From JARRQJ01 sp963810615 (lineage in GTDB: Bacteria > Pseudomonadota > Gammaproteobacteria > DRLM01): a DNA stretch of 64,000 bases. Of this stretch, positions 28,888-37,744 are shown one piece after another (positions within the stretch are counted from its first letter, which is position 1; each line of letters opens with the position of its first letter). The translations under genes and the position numbers were made by a program. The stretch covers positions 496,001-560,000 of the forward strand of contig CAWEOA010000008.1 of the NCBI GenBank assembly GCA_963810615.1, in the 5' to 3' direction. The notes beneath the pieces are model-generated. The model was not told where the DNA came from. It searched no databases and was given only the letters and a program-made list of their open reading frames with translations.

Positions 28888-30050
28888 TGGCTGAAAAGAG
28901 TGTGGCAGGCGCGGCGCAAGCGCCCTTGGCGATCTTGTTACCCCGTGGCGAGGCCTTTCAGAGCGCGGGAGCGGGCGCCGTCACTATCTGCGTGCGCGAT
29001 GCTTTGGCGGTCAGCGCCTTGGCTCCGCGGATCAAGGTGCTGGGAGAGGCGGTGGCCGAGCCGTTTGCCCCGGCGCATTTCATCCCCCTGGCGCTGGCGT
29101 CGTGGTTATATGGGCGGCGTACCAACCGCTATGTGCAGGGGGCGATTCAGGCATTGCGCGAGCTGGAGCCGGCCTATATTGAAATACATAACCGTCCCGT
29201 CCATGTCGCTGCCGTGCGCAAGGCCTTTCCCGATGTACCTATCCTGTTGTACCTGCATAACGATCCCCGCACCATGCGCGGCATTCGCGACAAGTCGCAG
29301 CGCGAGCAATGTCTGGAGCAGGTGTCTGGGGTGGTGTGCGTGAGCGAGTTTATCCGCAGCTGCATGCTGGACGGCTTGGAGCAGCATCCTTGTGCCGCCA
29401 GGGTGCGGGTGGTGATGAACGGTGTCGATACCGCCGCGATACAGCCAAGCCCCGACGCGCCGCGGCGCAAACAGATGCTGTTTGCCGGACGATTGATTCC
29501 CGAAAAGGGCGGATTGTTGTTTGCGCAGGCGGCGCAAGCGTTAAAAGACCGATTGAAAGACTGGCGTTTCATTCTGGTTGGGGCTGCGCGGAGTTTCGGC
29601 AAAGGTACCCAGATGGGCGGCTACGATCAACAGGTTATTGATACTATGCAGTCGCTGGGAGCGCAAGGTGAGCTAACCGGATATATGCCGCGTACCGAGC
29701 TTATGGCGTGGTTGCAGCAGGCGGCGATCGCCGTCATTCCCTCGCTCTGGGACGATCCCTGTCCTCTCAGTGTCATCGAGGCCATGGCCAGCGGCTGCGC
29801 GGTGGTGGCAAGCCCGCGCGGCGGTATACCCCATCTCCTCGATGATGCCGGTTTGCTGATAGACAGCAGCGACCCTGCGGTCTGGGCTGAGCGCATGTTG
29901 CAGTTGGCGCAGGATGCCGAGACACAGAGGCGCTATCAAGAGAAGGCGCGTTCCCGCGCCGTGCAACACCTCGATATCCATCATACCGGCGCGCGGCTCG
30001 ATGCCATTCGCATGGAATTGATGAGCGGTACAAAAGAAGGAGAACTATGA
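28884..30050 (+). CDS. GT4-family glycosyltransferase
   Basis: This 388-aa GT-B enzyme contains LLPRGEAFQSAGAGAVTICVRD at the N-terminus, ILLYLHNDPRTMRGIR, GVVCVSEFIR, the hinge VVMNGVDTAAIQP, MLFAGRLIPEKGGLLFAQAA and the donor-site stretch VIPSLWDDPCPLSVIEAMASGCAVVAS. It overlaps the preceding glycosyltransferase by four bases (ATGA) and the following ligase gene by four bases, which indicates one translationally coupled operon. The likely role is LPS core sugar transfer. The donor sugar is unknown. Confidence 0.9.
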   Translation: MMAEKSVAGAAQAPLAILLPRGEAFQSAGAGAVTICVRDALAVSALAPRIKVLGEAVAEPFAPAHFIPLALASWLYGRRTNRYVQGAIQALRELEPAYIEIHNRPVHVAAVRKAFPDVPILLYLHNDPRTMRGIRDKSQREQCLEQVSGVVCVSEFIRSCMLDGLEQHPCAARVRVVMNGVDTAAIQPSPDAPRRKQMLFAGRLIPEKGGLLFAQAAQALKDRLKDWRFILVGAARSFGKGTQMGGYDQQVIDTMQSLGAQGELTGYMPRTELMAWLQQAAIAVIPSLWDDPCPLSVIEAMASGCAVVASPRGGIPHLLDDAGLLIDSSDPAVWAERMLQLAQDAETQRRYQEKARSRAVQHLDIHHTGARLDAIRMELMSGTKEGEL

Positions 30051-31300
30051 GCGTTCGAGCGGAAGGCGGATTGCTGCTGGCGGCGCGTATCCTGGTATTG
30101 ATTCTGCCTGTGTGCCTGATGGGCGGCAGGGTCGCGGTTGACGCTACCATGTCGCTGACGGCGATCTTGTTTTTGGTGAGCAGTTTCAAGGAGCGGGATT
30201 GGCAATGGGTGCATAACGCCTGGTTCAAGATCGCCGTCGGTCTCTGGTTATGGACGGTGTTCATCAGTTTTTTCGCCTTCGATCGTTCGCTGTCATTCAG
30301 TCAGACGGTGCCCTGGCTGCGATTCTTGATCTTTGCCGCGGCACTGGAGGCGTGGGTATTGAACGATGTATGGATGCGCCGTCTGTTGTGGGTGACGACG
30401 GGCGTGTTGGTGTTTACCTCGTTCGATGCCCTGCTGCAGTATGTTCATGGCAGCGATATTTTCGGGCATCCGCGTTGGAGCTCTGAGCGCCTTACGGCGA
30501 TGTTCGACCGGCCCAAGGTCGGTATATTTATCACCAAGCTCATGTTCCCCGCGGTATTCGGTGCCTTTGCCTGGCACAGCTGGCGTCGTGGGCGCTTGAT
30601 GCCGAGTATCGCCTTTGCCGCTTTGGTGCTGTTGCTGATGACGGCGATCTTCGTGAGTGGGGAACGCATGGCGCTGTTACTGGCCTTGCTCGGCTTGGTC
30701 GTAGGAGCGGTACTGCAAAAGGGGCCGTTGCGGATGCTGGTGGGGGGTACCTTGTCGCTGGGCGTTGTGGGCATGGTGGTATTGTCCCTGTTGAATCCGC
30801 TGATGATGAAGCGGCATGTGGATGAGACCTACGATACAGTGGTTCATTTGGCCGACTCACCCTATGGCATGATATGGAATAGCGGTTTGCACCTTGCCAT
30901 GCAGCACCCCTTGCTCGGTGACGGCATGAAGAATTTCCGGGTGGCCTGCGCCGGCCTGGATTTGCCGCAGAGCCCGGAAGATCGTTGCGGAACGCATCCG
31001 CATAACCTGTATCTGGAATGGGCGCTGGGATCGGGTATCCCAGGATTGCTGGGGTTCCTGTTGCTGATAGGCGCCTGGTTCCACAGAATGTGGCAGGCGG
31101 CGTCGAGCCATGGCTTCGGCGTGTGGTTAATGGGTCCGTTGATATCGATGTTCATTCAGCTGTGGCCGCTGGGTCCTACGGGGAGTTTCTTTTCCAATTG
31201 GGCCGGCGGGATGTTTTGGTTGGCGGTGGGATGGGCGCTTGCCGCGGTTCGCCAATTGGAGCAAGCGCCCGCGCCACCGCGGCATGCCGAGTCCGTCTGA
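30047..31300 (+). CDS. O-antigen ligase family membrane protein
   Basis: This 417-aa protein has about ten hydrophobic segments and the Wzy_C/O-antigen ligase landmark: a large periplasmic loop with HPLLGDGMKNFR and GTHPHNLYLEWALGSGIPGLLGF, where the conserved His is expected to act in ligation. It should transfer polysaccharide from undecaprenyl diphosphate to the lipid A-core in the inner membrane. It overlaps the upstream glycosyltransferase (ATGA). Ligases and O-antigen polymerases share this domain, so WaaL versus Wzy is not settled; the core-gene context favours WaaL. Confidence 0.85.
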   Translation: MSVRAEGGLLLAARILVLILPVCLMGGRVAVDATMSLTAILFLVSSFKERDWQWVHNAWFKIAVGLWLWTVFISFFAFDRSLSFSQTVPWLRFLIFAAALEAWVLNDVWMRRLLWVTTGVLVFTSFDALLQYVHGSDIFGHPRWSSERLTAMFDRPKVGIFITKLMFPAVFGAFAWHSWRRGRLMPSIAFAALVLLLMTAIFVSGERMALLLALLGLVVGAVLQKGPLRMLVGGTLSLGVVGMVVLSLLNPLMMKRHVDETYDTVVHLADSPYGMIWNSGLHLAMQHPLLGDGMKNFRVACAGLDLPQSPEDRCGTHPHNLYLEWALGSGIPGLLGFLLLIGAWFHRMWQAASSHGFGVWLMGPLISMFIQLWPLGPTGSFFSNWAGGMFWLAVGWALAAVRQLEQAPAPPRHAESV

Positions 31301-31332
31301 GTTTCCGTCGAACGCGCCGCTCCGGGAATAGC

Positions 31333-32355
31333 ATGAAGATATGCCAAGTAATAGCAAGCCGCGGTTGGGGTGGTTTGGAACGCCACTTCACCGATCTGTG
31401 CAACCAATTGGCGGATCATCATGACGTGATCGCCATCGCCCATCCTGACTTTAAGTCCAAATTGAGTTCGCAGGTTCGTCTGGAACCCTTGGATCTCAGC
31501 GCTTGGCGCTATCAGCCCGCGGCGCTGTTCAAACTTTACCGGGCTTTGCGCAACCACCGGCCGCAAGTGGTGCATGCCCAGGCCAATAAGGCCGCCGCGA
31601 TGGTCGGCGCATTGCGCCTCATGCTGCGTAGCAAAACTGTCGCCACCATCCACAATTTCAAGCGTAGCACCCGCATGTATCGTTCTTTCGATCGGGTCAT
31701 CGCCGTAAGCCATCATACTGCGAAACAGCTTGGGCACCCGCGGGTCGATGTGATTTACAACGGTATCGAGCCGCCCGTGCCTACGGTGCGAACCGGGCTT
31801 GCTTATTTGCGGGAAGCCTTGGGCAGGGAGCTTACACAACCGGCGGTGCTGGCGGTCGGGCGCTTGGTGGCCGCCAAGGGTTTTGAGCTGTTGTTGCGTG
31901 CCTGGGTGGATGTGCCGGGGTTTCTGGTCATCGTCGGCGATGGCCCCGAACGCGCCCGGCTCGAAGCGCTGGTCCGGGAACTGGGGCTGAGCGATCGTGT
32001 GCTGTTGGCGGGTTACAGGGATGATATCGTGGCCTTGCTGGCCAACGCGGATATGATGGTGATTTCATCTTTCAAGGAAGGTTTTTCCTATGTGCTGGCG
32101 GAAGGTCTGCATGTCCGCCAGATCGCCGTCGCAACCCGTGTCCCGGTGGCCATGGAGATCCTACCGGAGGATTTCCTGGTGGATTACGGCGACCCGCAGG
32201 CGCTTGCGGAGACCATCAAGCGCGCATTGCACGATCCGGACGCGACGCGGCGCGCCTTCGAACCGGTATGGGAGTTTGCCGCGCGGGAGCTGACTTTAAA
32301 ACGGATGGTGGAGAAGACCGAACGAGTCTATCAAAAAGTGTTGTCCGTCCAGTGA
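31333..32355 (+). CDS. GT4-family glycosyltransferase
   Basis: This 340-aa GT-B protein begins MKICQVIASRGWGGLERHF (the glycine loop) and has VVHAQANKAAAMVGALRL, DRVIAVSHHTAKQL, DVIYNGIEPP, AVGRLVAAKGFELLLRAW, VGDGPERARLEALVRELGL and the donor-site segment VISSFKEGFSYVLAEGLHV. The ATG at 31333 was chosen over longer in-frame starts inside the ligase gene because the family N-terminus starts there. It is 32 bp after the ligase gene. The expected role is LPS core biosynthesis. Confidence 0.9.
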   Translation: MKICQVIASRGWGGLERHFTDLCNQLADHHDVIAIAHPDFKSKLSSQVRLEPLDLSAWRYQPAALFKLYRALRNHRPQVVHAQANKAAAMVGALRLMLRSKTVATIHNFKRSTRMYRSFDRVIAVSHHTAKQLGHPRVDVIYNGIEPPVPTVRTGLAYLREALGRELTQPAVLAVGRLVAAKGFELLLRAWVDVPGFLVIVGDGPERARLEALVRELGLSDRVLLAGYRDDIVALLANADMMVISSFKEGFSYVLAEGLHVRQIAVATRVPVAMEILPEDFLVDYGDPQALAETIKRALHDPDATRRAFEPVWEFAARELTLKRMVEKTERVYQKVLSVQ

Positions 32356-32409
32356 CGCAAACGTCATAGCGGGATGACGGGCGGCCGCATAGCAGATGAG
32401 GAAATAGCC

Positions 32410-33219
32410 ATGGAGAAAATCTCCGTATGCATCACGACCTTCAACAGCGGGCGCACCCTCGGCGCCTGTCTGGAGTCGGTCAAATGGGCGGATGAAATCG
32501 TGGTGCTGGATTCGTTCAGTAGCGACGACACTCTGGAGATTGCGCGCGCCTACCAGTGTCGCGTCTCCCAGCACAGCTTCATGGGGTACAGCAAACAGAA
32601 ACAAATGGTGCTCGATGCCGCCAGTCATCGCTGGACCTTGCTATTGGATTCAGATGAGGCGGTTTCCCTGGCCTTGCAGGAGCGGATTCGCGAATTGCTG
32701 CGCACAGGACCGACTGCCGACGGCTATGAGTTTCCTCGCCTGGAGCAGGTATTTTGGCGGATGAATAATCCCCGGACGCGCCTGAATTATTTTATGCGCT
32801 TCTTTGACAGGAGCAAGTGCCGCATGAGTACCCACACCGTACACGAATCACCCCAGGTGGGCGGTGTCGTTGTGCGGCTTGAGGAACCTTTCTATCACTA
32901 TAGCGAGACTGACCTGCGCATCAAGGTCGACAAGGTCAACGCCTATTCCAGCGGCGCGGTGGCCGACAAGGTCGCCAAGGGAAAAGCGCCCAGTCCCTGG
33001 ATACTGGTGTTTTACCCGCCCTTCTATTTTGTGCGGCTGTACATCTTCAAGCGTAATTTCCTAAACGGTTGGGCGGGATTCATCGGGTCCGTGGTGGGGG
33101 CGTTCTACGCCTTTCTCAAATACGCCAAGCTCTACGAATATCATCAGCGCCGTCGTTATGGCGACAGCCTTCTGCCGCAGGGGGCGCCGTCTTCGCAGCC
33201 GGAGAAAGTATCGAGCTGA
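32410..33219 (+). CDS. GT2-family glycosyltransferase (WaaE-like)
   Basis: This 269-aa GT-A enzyme has the N-terminal nucleotide-binding segment ISVCITTFNSGRTLGACLESVKWADEIVVLDSFSSDDTLE, spanning residues 1-50, and the metal-binding LLLDSDEAV. A C-terminal part contains a hydrophobic stretch (WILVFYPPFYFVRLYIF) that may sit on the membrane. The family resembles WaaE/KdtX beta-1,4-glucosyltransferases acting on heptose of the LPS inner core. The ATG at 32410 follows GATGAGGAAATAG. It is the last plus-strand gene of the LPS block; a convergent oxygenase gene follows. Confidence 0.87.
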   Translation: MEKISVCITTFNSGRTLGACLESVKWADEIVVLDSFSSDDTLEIARAYQCRVSQHSFMGYSKQKQMVLDAASHRWTLLLDSDEAVSLALQERIRELLRTGPTADGYEFPRLEQVFWRMNNPRTRLNYFMRFFDRSKCRMSTHTVHESPQVGGVVVRLEEPFYHYSETDLRIKVDKVNAYSSGAVADKVAKGKAPSPWILVFYPPFYFVRLYIFKRNFLNGWAGFIGSVVGAFYAFLKYAKLYEYHQRRRYGDSLLPQGAPSSQPEKVSS

Positions 33220-33246
33220 CCATCTTCATCCCAAGAGGATGAAGTC

Positions 33247-33870
33247 TCAGGCGAAGGGGTTGAGCTGTTTGAGGCGCGCCGACATGCGGTGGCGGGACAG
33301 TTCATGTTCCACGACCTCGGCGTCGGTGACCCAGTTCAATTGGATGGCGCGGCGTTCGCCCACGAACGGCTTGTGGCCGTGATAGGAATTCTCCGAGCGG
33401 TGGAAGGCCAGCAGCGTGCCCCATTCGGGCGGCACTTCGGCGATCATGTCTTCCAGATTGTCCGCGCTGCGCAGCAGGCGCAGCCGCCCGGTTTCATTCT
33501 CCCAGCCCTGATTCATATAGATCAGCACCGTGATGATCTTGGTCTCGGTGTCGGTATGGATGCGGCCGTCTTTCTGCTGGCAACGGCCGCGCACGGTGAC
33601 CATGGTCGGCCGGTTGGTGAGGTCGAGGGCGAACTTCTCTTCTATGGCGGCCTTGAATTCCGGGTCCTGGATTTCTTTGAGCAGCGCCGCGAATTGCCCA
33701 CCGATGCTGACCTCGCTCACCGGATAGCTGCCCGGTTTGGCGATCTCAGGAAAGTCGGCGTTGAGCGCCTCGCGCGCTTCCTGGCGCAAAAAACCCGGCA
33801 CGATGATGAATTCAAACGGGTCGCGGGTCAGCGGGGTGGCCCTGAATTTTTCCAGATTGAGAAACGACAT
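33247..33870 (-). CDS. 2-oxoglutarate/Fe(II)-dependent oxygenase
   Basis: This 207-aa protein shows the double-stranded beta-helix oxygenase signature: RIHTDTETK (His105 and Asp107), a distal His in NSYHGHKPF (His164) and an Arg in GERRAIQLNW (Arg174) that would bind 2-oxoglutarate. The ATG at 33870 was chosen; a longer frame to 33981 adds unsupported residues. It is convergent with the GT2 gene and downstream of an ELM1 gene on the same strand. The substrate is unknown; hydroxylation of an LPS sugar or lipid is possible from context but not shown. Confidence 0.83.
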   Translation of the reverse strand: MSFLNLEKFRATPLTRDPFEFIIVPGFLRQEAREALNADFPEIAKPGSYPVSEVSIGGQFAALLKEIQDPEFKAAIEEKFALDLTNRPTMVTVRGRCQQKDGRIHTDTETKIITVLIYMNQGWENETGRLRLLRSADNLEDMIAEVPPEWGTLLAFHRSENSYHGHKPFVGERRAIQLNWVTDAEVVEHELSRHRMSARLKQLNPFA

Positions 33871-33998
33871 CTCATGCCCTCCGAAGCGAAGTATTACGCC
33901 GGCGGGCTGCCATGATGGGCGACGGCCGGCAGTGCGAAATTTCGAAGCGCTAACTATAGCAAATTGCCACAAAACGAACACGGGTTTAAGGGTGGAGT

Positions 33999-34955
33999 TC
34001 AGCGTTGCGCCAGGCGGCGGCGTACCTCGGCGGCGGCGAGCGCCGTGTCGTTGAGCGGCGGGTAATGCCAGTTTGCCAATTGTCCGCTGAATTCACGGGT
34101 GATGCCGTCGGCGCGCAGTCCGTGGTGAAAGCGCTTAAATTTCCGAGAGCCGCCCTCAAGTTCTACCACGTAGACCGGCTTGCCGGTGGAGCAGGCCTCG
34201 GACACCATGGACACCGAATCCGCGGTGACTACGATGTGATCGGCCAGACCCAGATAAGCGAAGTAGGGATTGTCACCTTTGCCGTCCCAGATCACCTTGG
34301 GCACATCCGCCAACTTGTCGCGCAGCACCGCCTCGGCATCGGCACCGCTACGGCGCGACAGGGTGATGGCGAGGCCGGCACCGGACGCACGGCTCATGGT
34401 CGCCAGTTTATCCGCCAGCTCATGGAGGATTTGCGGGGTCAGGCGATAGATCTTGTTGGAGCCGCCGATCAACACCGCCACCAAGGGGCGCGGTAAATGC
34501 GCCAGCGCCGGTGCAAAGCGCGCCGCTTCCGCAGCCAGGCGTTGCGTGGTGACGCGATGCAGGGCGCCGCGGGTGGGGAAGACATTGGCGCCGGTGCAAT
34601 TATCGTGGCGTGGCGGAATCACCAGGTCGAAATGGCGGAACGCCACCCCCGGATTTTGAATCTGTACCGTGAAGGTGCGGCCGCGGCTGGCGCGGCGGAT
34701 GGCGATGGACGCGGCCACCGTTGCCCGTCCCGTTGCGATCAGGATATCGGGCCAGGGCGCGACCAGAGGGTCGCTGTCGGCGGTGAAGGCATGGAGAGGC
34801 GTGAGCCACAGGCCGGGGGGCAAATATTTCCAGGGCGGCCGCGGATATACATGTTTGCGGATCGCATCCAGGCCCAATGCCTCGGCCAGGCCCAGGCATT
34901 GGTTTTCCATGCCGGGCTTGGCGTCAGTCATTACCCAGCAGCGGTTAACGGTCAT
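33999..34955 (-). CDS. ELM1-family protein (LPS cluster paralogue 2)
   Basis: This 318-aa protein is a fuller match to the ELM1 family: CWVMTDAKPGMENQCLGLAEALG at the start, WPDILIATGRATVAASIAIRRA, VQIQNPGVAFRHFDLVIPPRHDN, VLIGGSNKIYRL and DHIVVTADSVSMVSEACSTGKPVYVVEL. The same order of motifs is seen in weaker form in the 26802-27740 gene, so the two are paralogues. In bacteria such genes often lie in LPS regions. The enzymatic role is not established; a nucleotide-sugar-dependent transferase is a reasonable guess. Confidence 0.85.
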   Translation of the reverse strand: MTVNRCWVMTDAKPGMENQCLGLAEALGLDAIRKHVYPRPPWKYLPPGLWLTPLHAFTADSDPLVAPWPDILIATGRATVAASIAIRRASRGRTFTVQIQNPGVAFRHFDLVIPPRHDNCTGANVFPTRGALHRVTTQRLAAEAARFAPALAHLPRPLVAVLIGGSNKIYRLTPQILHELADKLATMSRASGAGLAITLSRRSGADAEAVLRDKLADVPKVIWDGKGDNPYFAYLGLADHIVVTADSVSMVSEACSTGKPVYVVELEGGSRKFKRFHHGLRADGITREFSGQLANWHYPPLNDTALAAAEVRRRLAQR

Positions 34956-35311
34956 TAATCAGTATCTCTCGCCGCTGCGGGATAGTTTGTGGCAGGGCCG
35001 GCGGCCGAGCTTGTTCAGGCACAGTTGAAGAACTTGGTCATTAAACACGGTATGGTCGCTATGCTTTCGCGCGCCGAGGCGATGTTCACGGATGCGGACA
35101 AAAACTTCCGGTATCATAGCAAGAGTGTTCGACCCGCGTCCTTGAAATAGCGCGGACGGACACGCATATCGATTACGATATTGCGATCAACTCTCTATTG
35201 AGAGGCGTCCGCGCGTTCTTAATGATCGGTCGCAAACTCCTGGCCGGAATGGCATAATTTACCGAAGTCCGCGAGATATGTGCGATCGGATAACTCCCCA
35301 AGGATACCGCT
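34956..35311. other. Divergent intergenic region with a nested inverted-repeat element
   Basis: This 356-bp gap separates the minus-strand ELM1 gene from the plus-strand 638-aa gene. No credible coding frame was seen. Its centre holds a nested set of inverted repeats (35150-35214, described separately). An AAGGA ribosome site lies just before the ATG at 35312. TATCAT at 35112-35117 could be a -10 box for plus-strand transcription, but no good -35 accompanies it. Confidence 0.6.
35150..35214 (+). ncRNA. Candidate structured element: three-stem junction in the 5' region of the 638-aa gene
   Basis: GCGCGGACG (35150-35158) and CGTCCGCGC (35206-35214) form a perfect 9-bp outer stem. Inside it, CGCATATCG (35163-35171) pairs with CGATATTGCG (35176-35185) around an ATTA loop with one bulged T. 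CTCTC (35191-35195) pairs with GAGAG (35200-35204) around TATT. The result is a compact three-way junction about 98 nt before the ATG at 35312. Whether it is RNA, a regulatory leader or a DNA cruciform cannot be told; strand is assigned by its position ahead of that gene. Confidence 0.45.
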
Positions 35312-37228
35312 ATGGGCCTCAATATAGCCACTTTCAGCAACGTTACCGGGGGTAATGCGCTGTTCAAGGCGCTTACCCATCCCAAGGCCGCCGACGAGGC
35401 GCGAACCTTGATCGCCGCGCTGCGCGCCGCCGGTCCCGTCGCGATCTACGATCCGCTCGGTCATGCCGAGGCCTTCGCCAATTTCCACAGCCTCAAGGAC
35501 GTGAAGGTCACAGAACTATTCGTGCAGCGTGTCGAAGACGTGGGCCGTAACTTGTTCGGCCAGGATGCCCAGGCAGTGTCCGCGTTGACCCAGTGCCGGG
35601 CGAAGGCGCTGTTCGTGGTGGCCTTCGACGCCCAGCGTCACGTGCAGCAGATCCAGCATCTCATTCCGGAGGGCATCCAGGTGGTGACGCTGGACAGCAT
35701 GCGTCTGCCGGACAAGATGCTTACCAACACTCGGCGCTATCTCGACCCGCTCAACTTCGCGACCAATTTTGCCCTGTTTCGCGACAAAGCCGGCCACCAT
35801 ACGCGCTTGATGACCAGCAATTACTGGCACGGTTACGGCGCCAAGGAAACGGGCATGTGGCTGTGCCTGTTCGATCATGAAGGTCGGGTGTTGGCGCAAT
35901 GGTCTTTGGATATGCCGCCCAGCCTGGGGAGCATCGTCATCGACAGCGCCGAAGTGCGCAAGCGTTTCGGCCTGGCGGAATTCGAGGGCAGTCTGTTCAT
36001 ACACATCACCCGGGTCGCCGGCCATGACATCGTGAAATACGCGCTGGATACCTACGGCGACGATCCGACGGTGTTGTCCTGTACCCACGATGCCAACTCC
36101 TGGCCGTCGGAATTTTACGGCGGTCTGCCGGCGCCGCAAGACGACGAGAAGGTAGTGATGTGGATAGAGAACAGCCTGCCCATCCCCATTCCCGCCGGCA
36201 GCGTCGGCCTGCGCAAGATGGGTGAGGACAGTGGTACCCGTTATCTGCAAAAAGAGATACCGGCCTTCGGCACCTATGGCCTGGACGTGGCGGAGCTGCT
36301 GCCCGAACCGCGCTGGCCCGAGCAGCTCGAGGTGTGCGCGGGAAAATATTTCGTGCGCCCCCGCTACGAAATCTCCAAGCACCAGGGCCGCAGCCGTATC
36401 GCCCATGCCAATGTAGAGCGCAGCGACCTCAGCTACGATCCCAACTATCCCAAGGTGGCCGGCCTATTGGGCAAGGGTTATATCCTGCCCGCGCCGATCC
36501 TGCCCACCCAGCAGTTTCGTACCGAAGTGCTGCCCACGCCCATGGCCACCTGCCAGCAGGAGTTGGCGCTGGCGGCGGTGATTTACGATGCCAAGGGCAC
36601 GGAGGTGGCGCGCCATGCCTTCGGGCGCATGCCGCGCAACGAGATGAGCCTGCTGGATGTGAATGCCTTGCTCGCTCAGGCCAAGCTATCCCTGCCCAGC
36701 GGTTACGGTCACGTGGAGCTGGCCTACGATCTTGCCGCGGGCGATAAGCTCGACGGCTGGCTGCATGGTTTGTTCCGTTATCAATCCATTGAAAACGGCC
36801 ATATCGCCGAGACCAGCTTCGGCGCCCATATGTTCAACATCCCGGTGGTGTACAAGAACGAGCCCCAGTCCTACGCCGGTCCGCCGCCGGGCCTGAGCAC
36901 ACGCTTGTTCCTGCGCCTCGGCGACGCGCCCTGGGATTCCATGTGCCAGTTGATCTATCCCAGCTCGGGAACCTGGCATCCCCATTCCACCACCGACCTG
37001 ATCCTGTGCAACAAGGAAGGGGTGGAGATCGCCAAGTGCTCGGTGGCTATTCCGTGCAGCGGTTCACTGTTGTGGCGGTACAGCGAGATGTTCGACGCCA
37101 AGACCCGCCAGACCGCGGGCAACGGCGCCTACGTGATGATCCGCGACCAGAGCTGCCGGCTGTTCGGTTATCACGGCTTGGTGAATCAAGAAGGCGCGTT
37201 CAGCTTCGATCACATGTTCGGTTTCTGA
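35312..37228 (+). CDS. Unknown 638-aa protein with internal beta-type repeats
   Basis: No known family was recognised. There is no signal peptide and no transmembrane helix, so it is probably cytoplasmic or exported by an unusual route. The first 150 residues look like an alpha/beta fold (VAIYDPLG, ALFVVAFDAQ, VVTLDSM). The rest contains at least three copies of a strand-turn-strand motif of the form hydrophobic-D/N-x-x-G-x-x-hydrophobic-A: WLCLFDHEGRVLAQW (183-197), AAVIYDAKGTEVARHAF (421-437) and LILCNKEGVEIAKC (563-576), with a looser copy near 282-332. Each is followed about ten residues later by an MP or IP turn. LPS genes lie on both sides, so a surface polysaccharide role is possible. 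Confidence 0.75.
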   Translation: MGLNIATFSNVTGGNALFKALTHPKAADEARTLIAALRAAGPVAIYDPLGHAEAFANFHSLKDVKVTELFVQRVEDVGRNLFGQDAQAVSALTQCRAKALFVVAFDAQRHVQQIQHLIPEGIQVVTLDSMRLPDKMLTNTRRYLDPLNFATNFALFRDKAGHHTRLMTSNYWHGYGAKETGMWLCLFDHEGRVLAQWSLDMPPSLGSIVIDSAEVRKRFGLAEFEGSLFIHITRVAGHDIVKYALDTYGDDPTVLSCTHDANSWPSEFYGGLPAPQDDEKVVMWIENSLPIPIPAGSVGLRKMGEDSGTRYLQKEIPAFGTYGLDVAELLPEPRWPEQLEVCAGKYFVRPRYEISKHQGRSRIAHANVERSDLSYDPNYPKVAGLLGKGYILPAPILPTQQFRTEVLPTPMATCQQELALAAVIYDAKGTEVARHAFGRMPRNEMSLLDVNALLAQAKLSLPSGYGHVELAYDLAAGDKLDGWLHGLFRYQSIENGHIAETSFGAHMFNIPVVYKNEPQSYAGPPPGLSTRLFLRLGDAPWDSMCQLIYPSSGTWHPHSTTDLILCNKEGVEIAKCSVAIPCSGSLLWRYSEMFDAKTRQTAGNGAYVMIRDQSCRLFGYHGLVNQEGAFSFDHMFGF

Positions 37229-37744
37229 TGAACGAAATAAACACTGGGTGCGCGTGCCAACAGCGTTTTGGTAGGCATCGAGGCAGCCCGCCAGCAGGGA
37301 CCCGCCTCCTACTTTTCTCCAGATAGAATTCCCGCTTTTTAAATCAGGCGCGGTATGCAGCCTGACGCGTTCCGCGCTTCGGCATAATTCTCGGTGAGTG
37401 CCGACGAGCACTTTCATTAAAACCATTATTTTAATAATTTTTTTGCCGTTTGAATGCAGCTTGTCCCATGTTGGACATCACCAGGGTGGATTCATGTTTC
37501 GTTTAAAAAGTAATGGTATCAGCTAAGCTTGGCGGAGTATTGGCCGCCAAAGTCTATGAAATTGAGGAAAATAGACAGTAATTGTCCTATGCTGATAATT
37601 AACAACAGAATAAAAATGCATTTTTCATTTCCGTAAAGACTGGTTCATAAGCAGTTCCTGCGAAACCGGCAGCAGTGATGCGATAGATGATTGTCATTTT
37701 GAAAATAATAATGGCGGCTGCATGAACTAGCCGGCAATCTATAA
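37229..37744. other. AT-rich non-coding region before the GGDEF/EAL gene
   Basis: This 516-bp gap has no convincing gene. It contains a weak AT hairpin followed by T7 (ATTATT/AATAAT, about 37425-37446) that could end transcription from the upstream gene. A perfect 7-bp inverted repeat, TTGGCGG (37529-37535) and CCGCCAA (37544-37550), sits about 200 bp before the next start and could be an operator. Base composition is clearly more AT-rich than the flanking genes. Confidence 0.5.

Noticed and set aside
37229..37744. Candidate small genes in the AT-rich gap before the GGDEF/EAL gene
   Set aside because: Short frames there lack ribosome sites or any protein-like composition.
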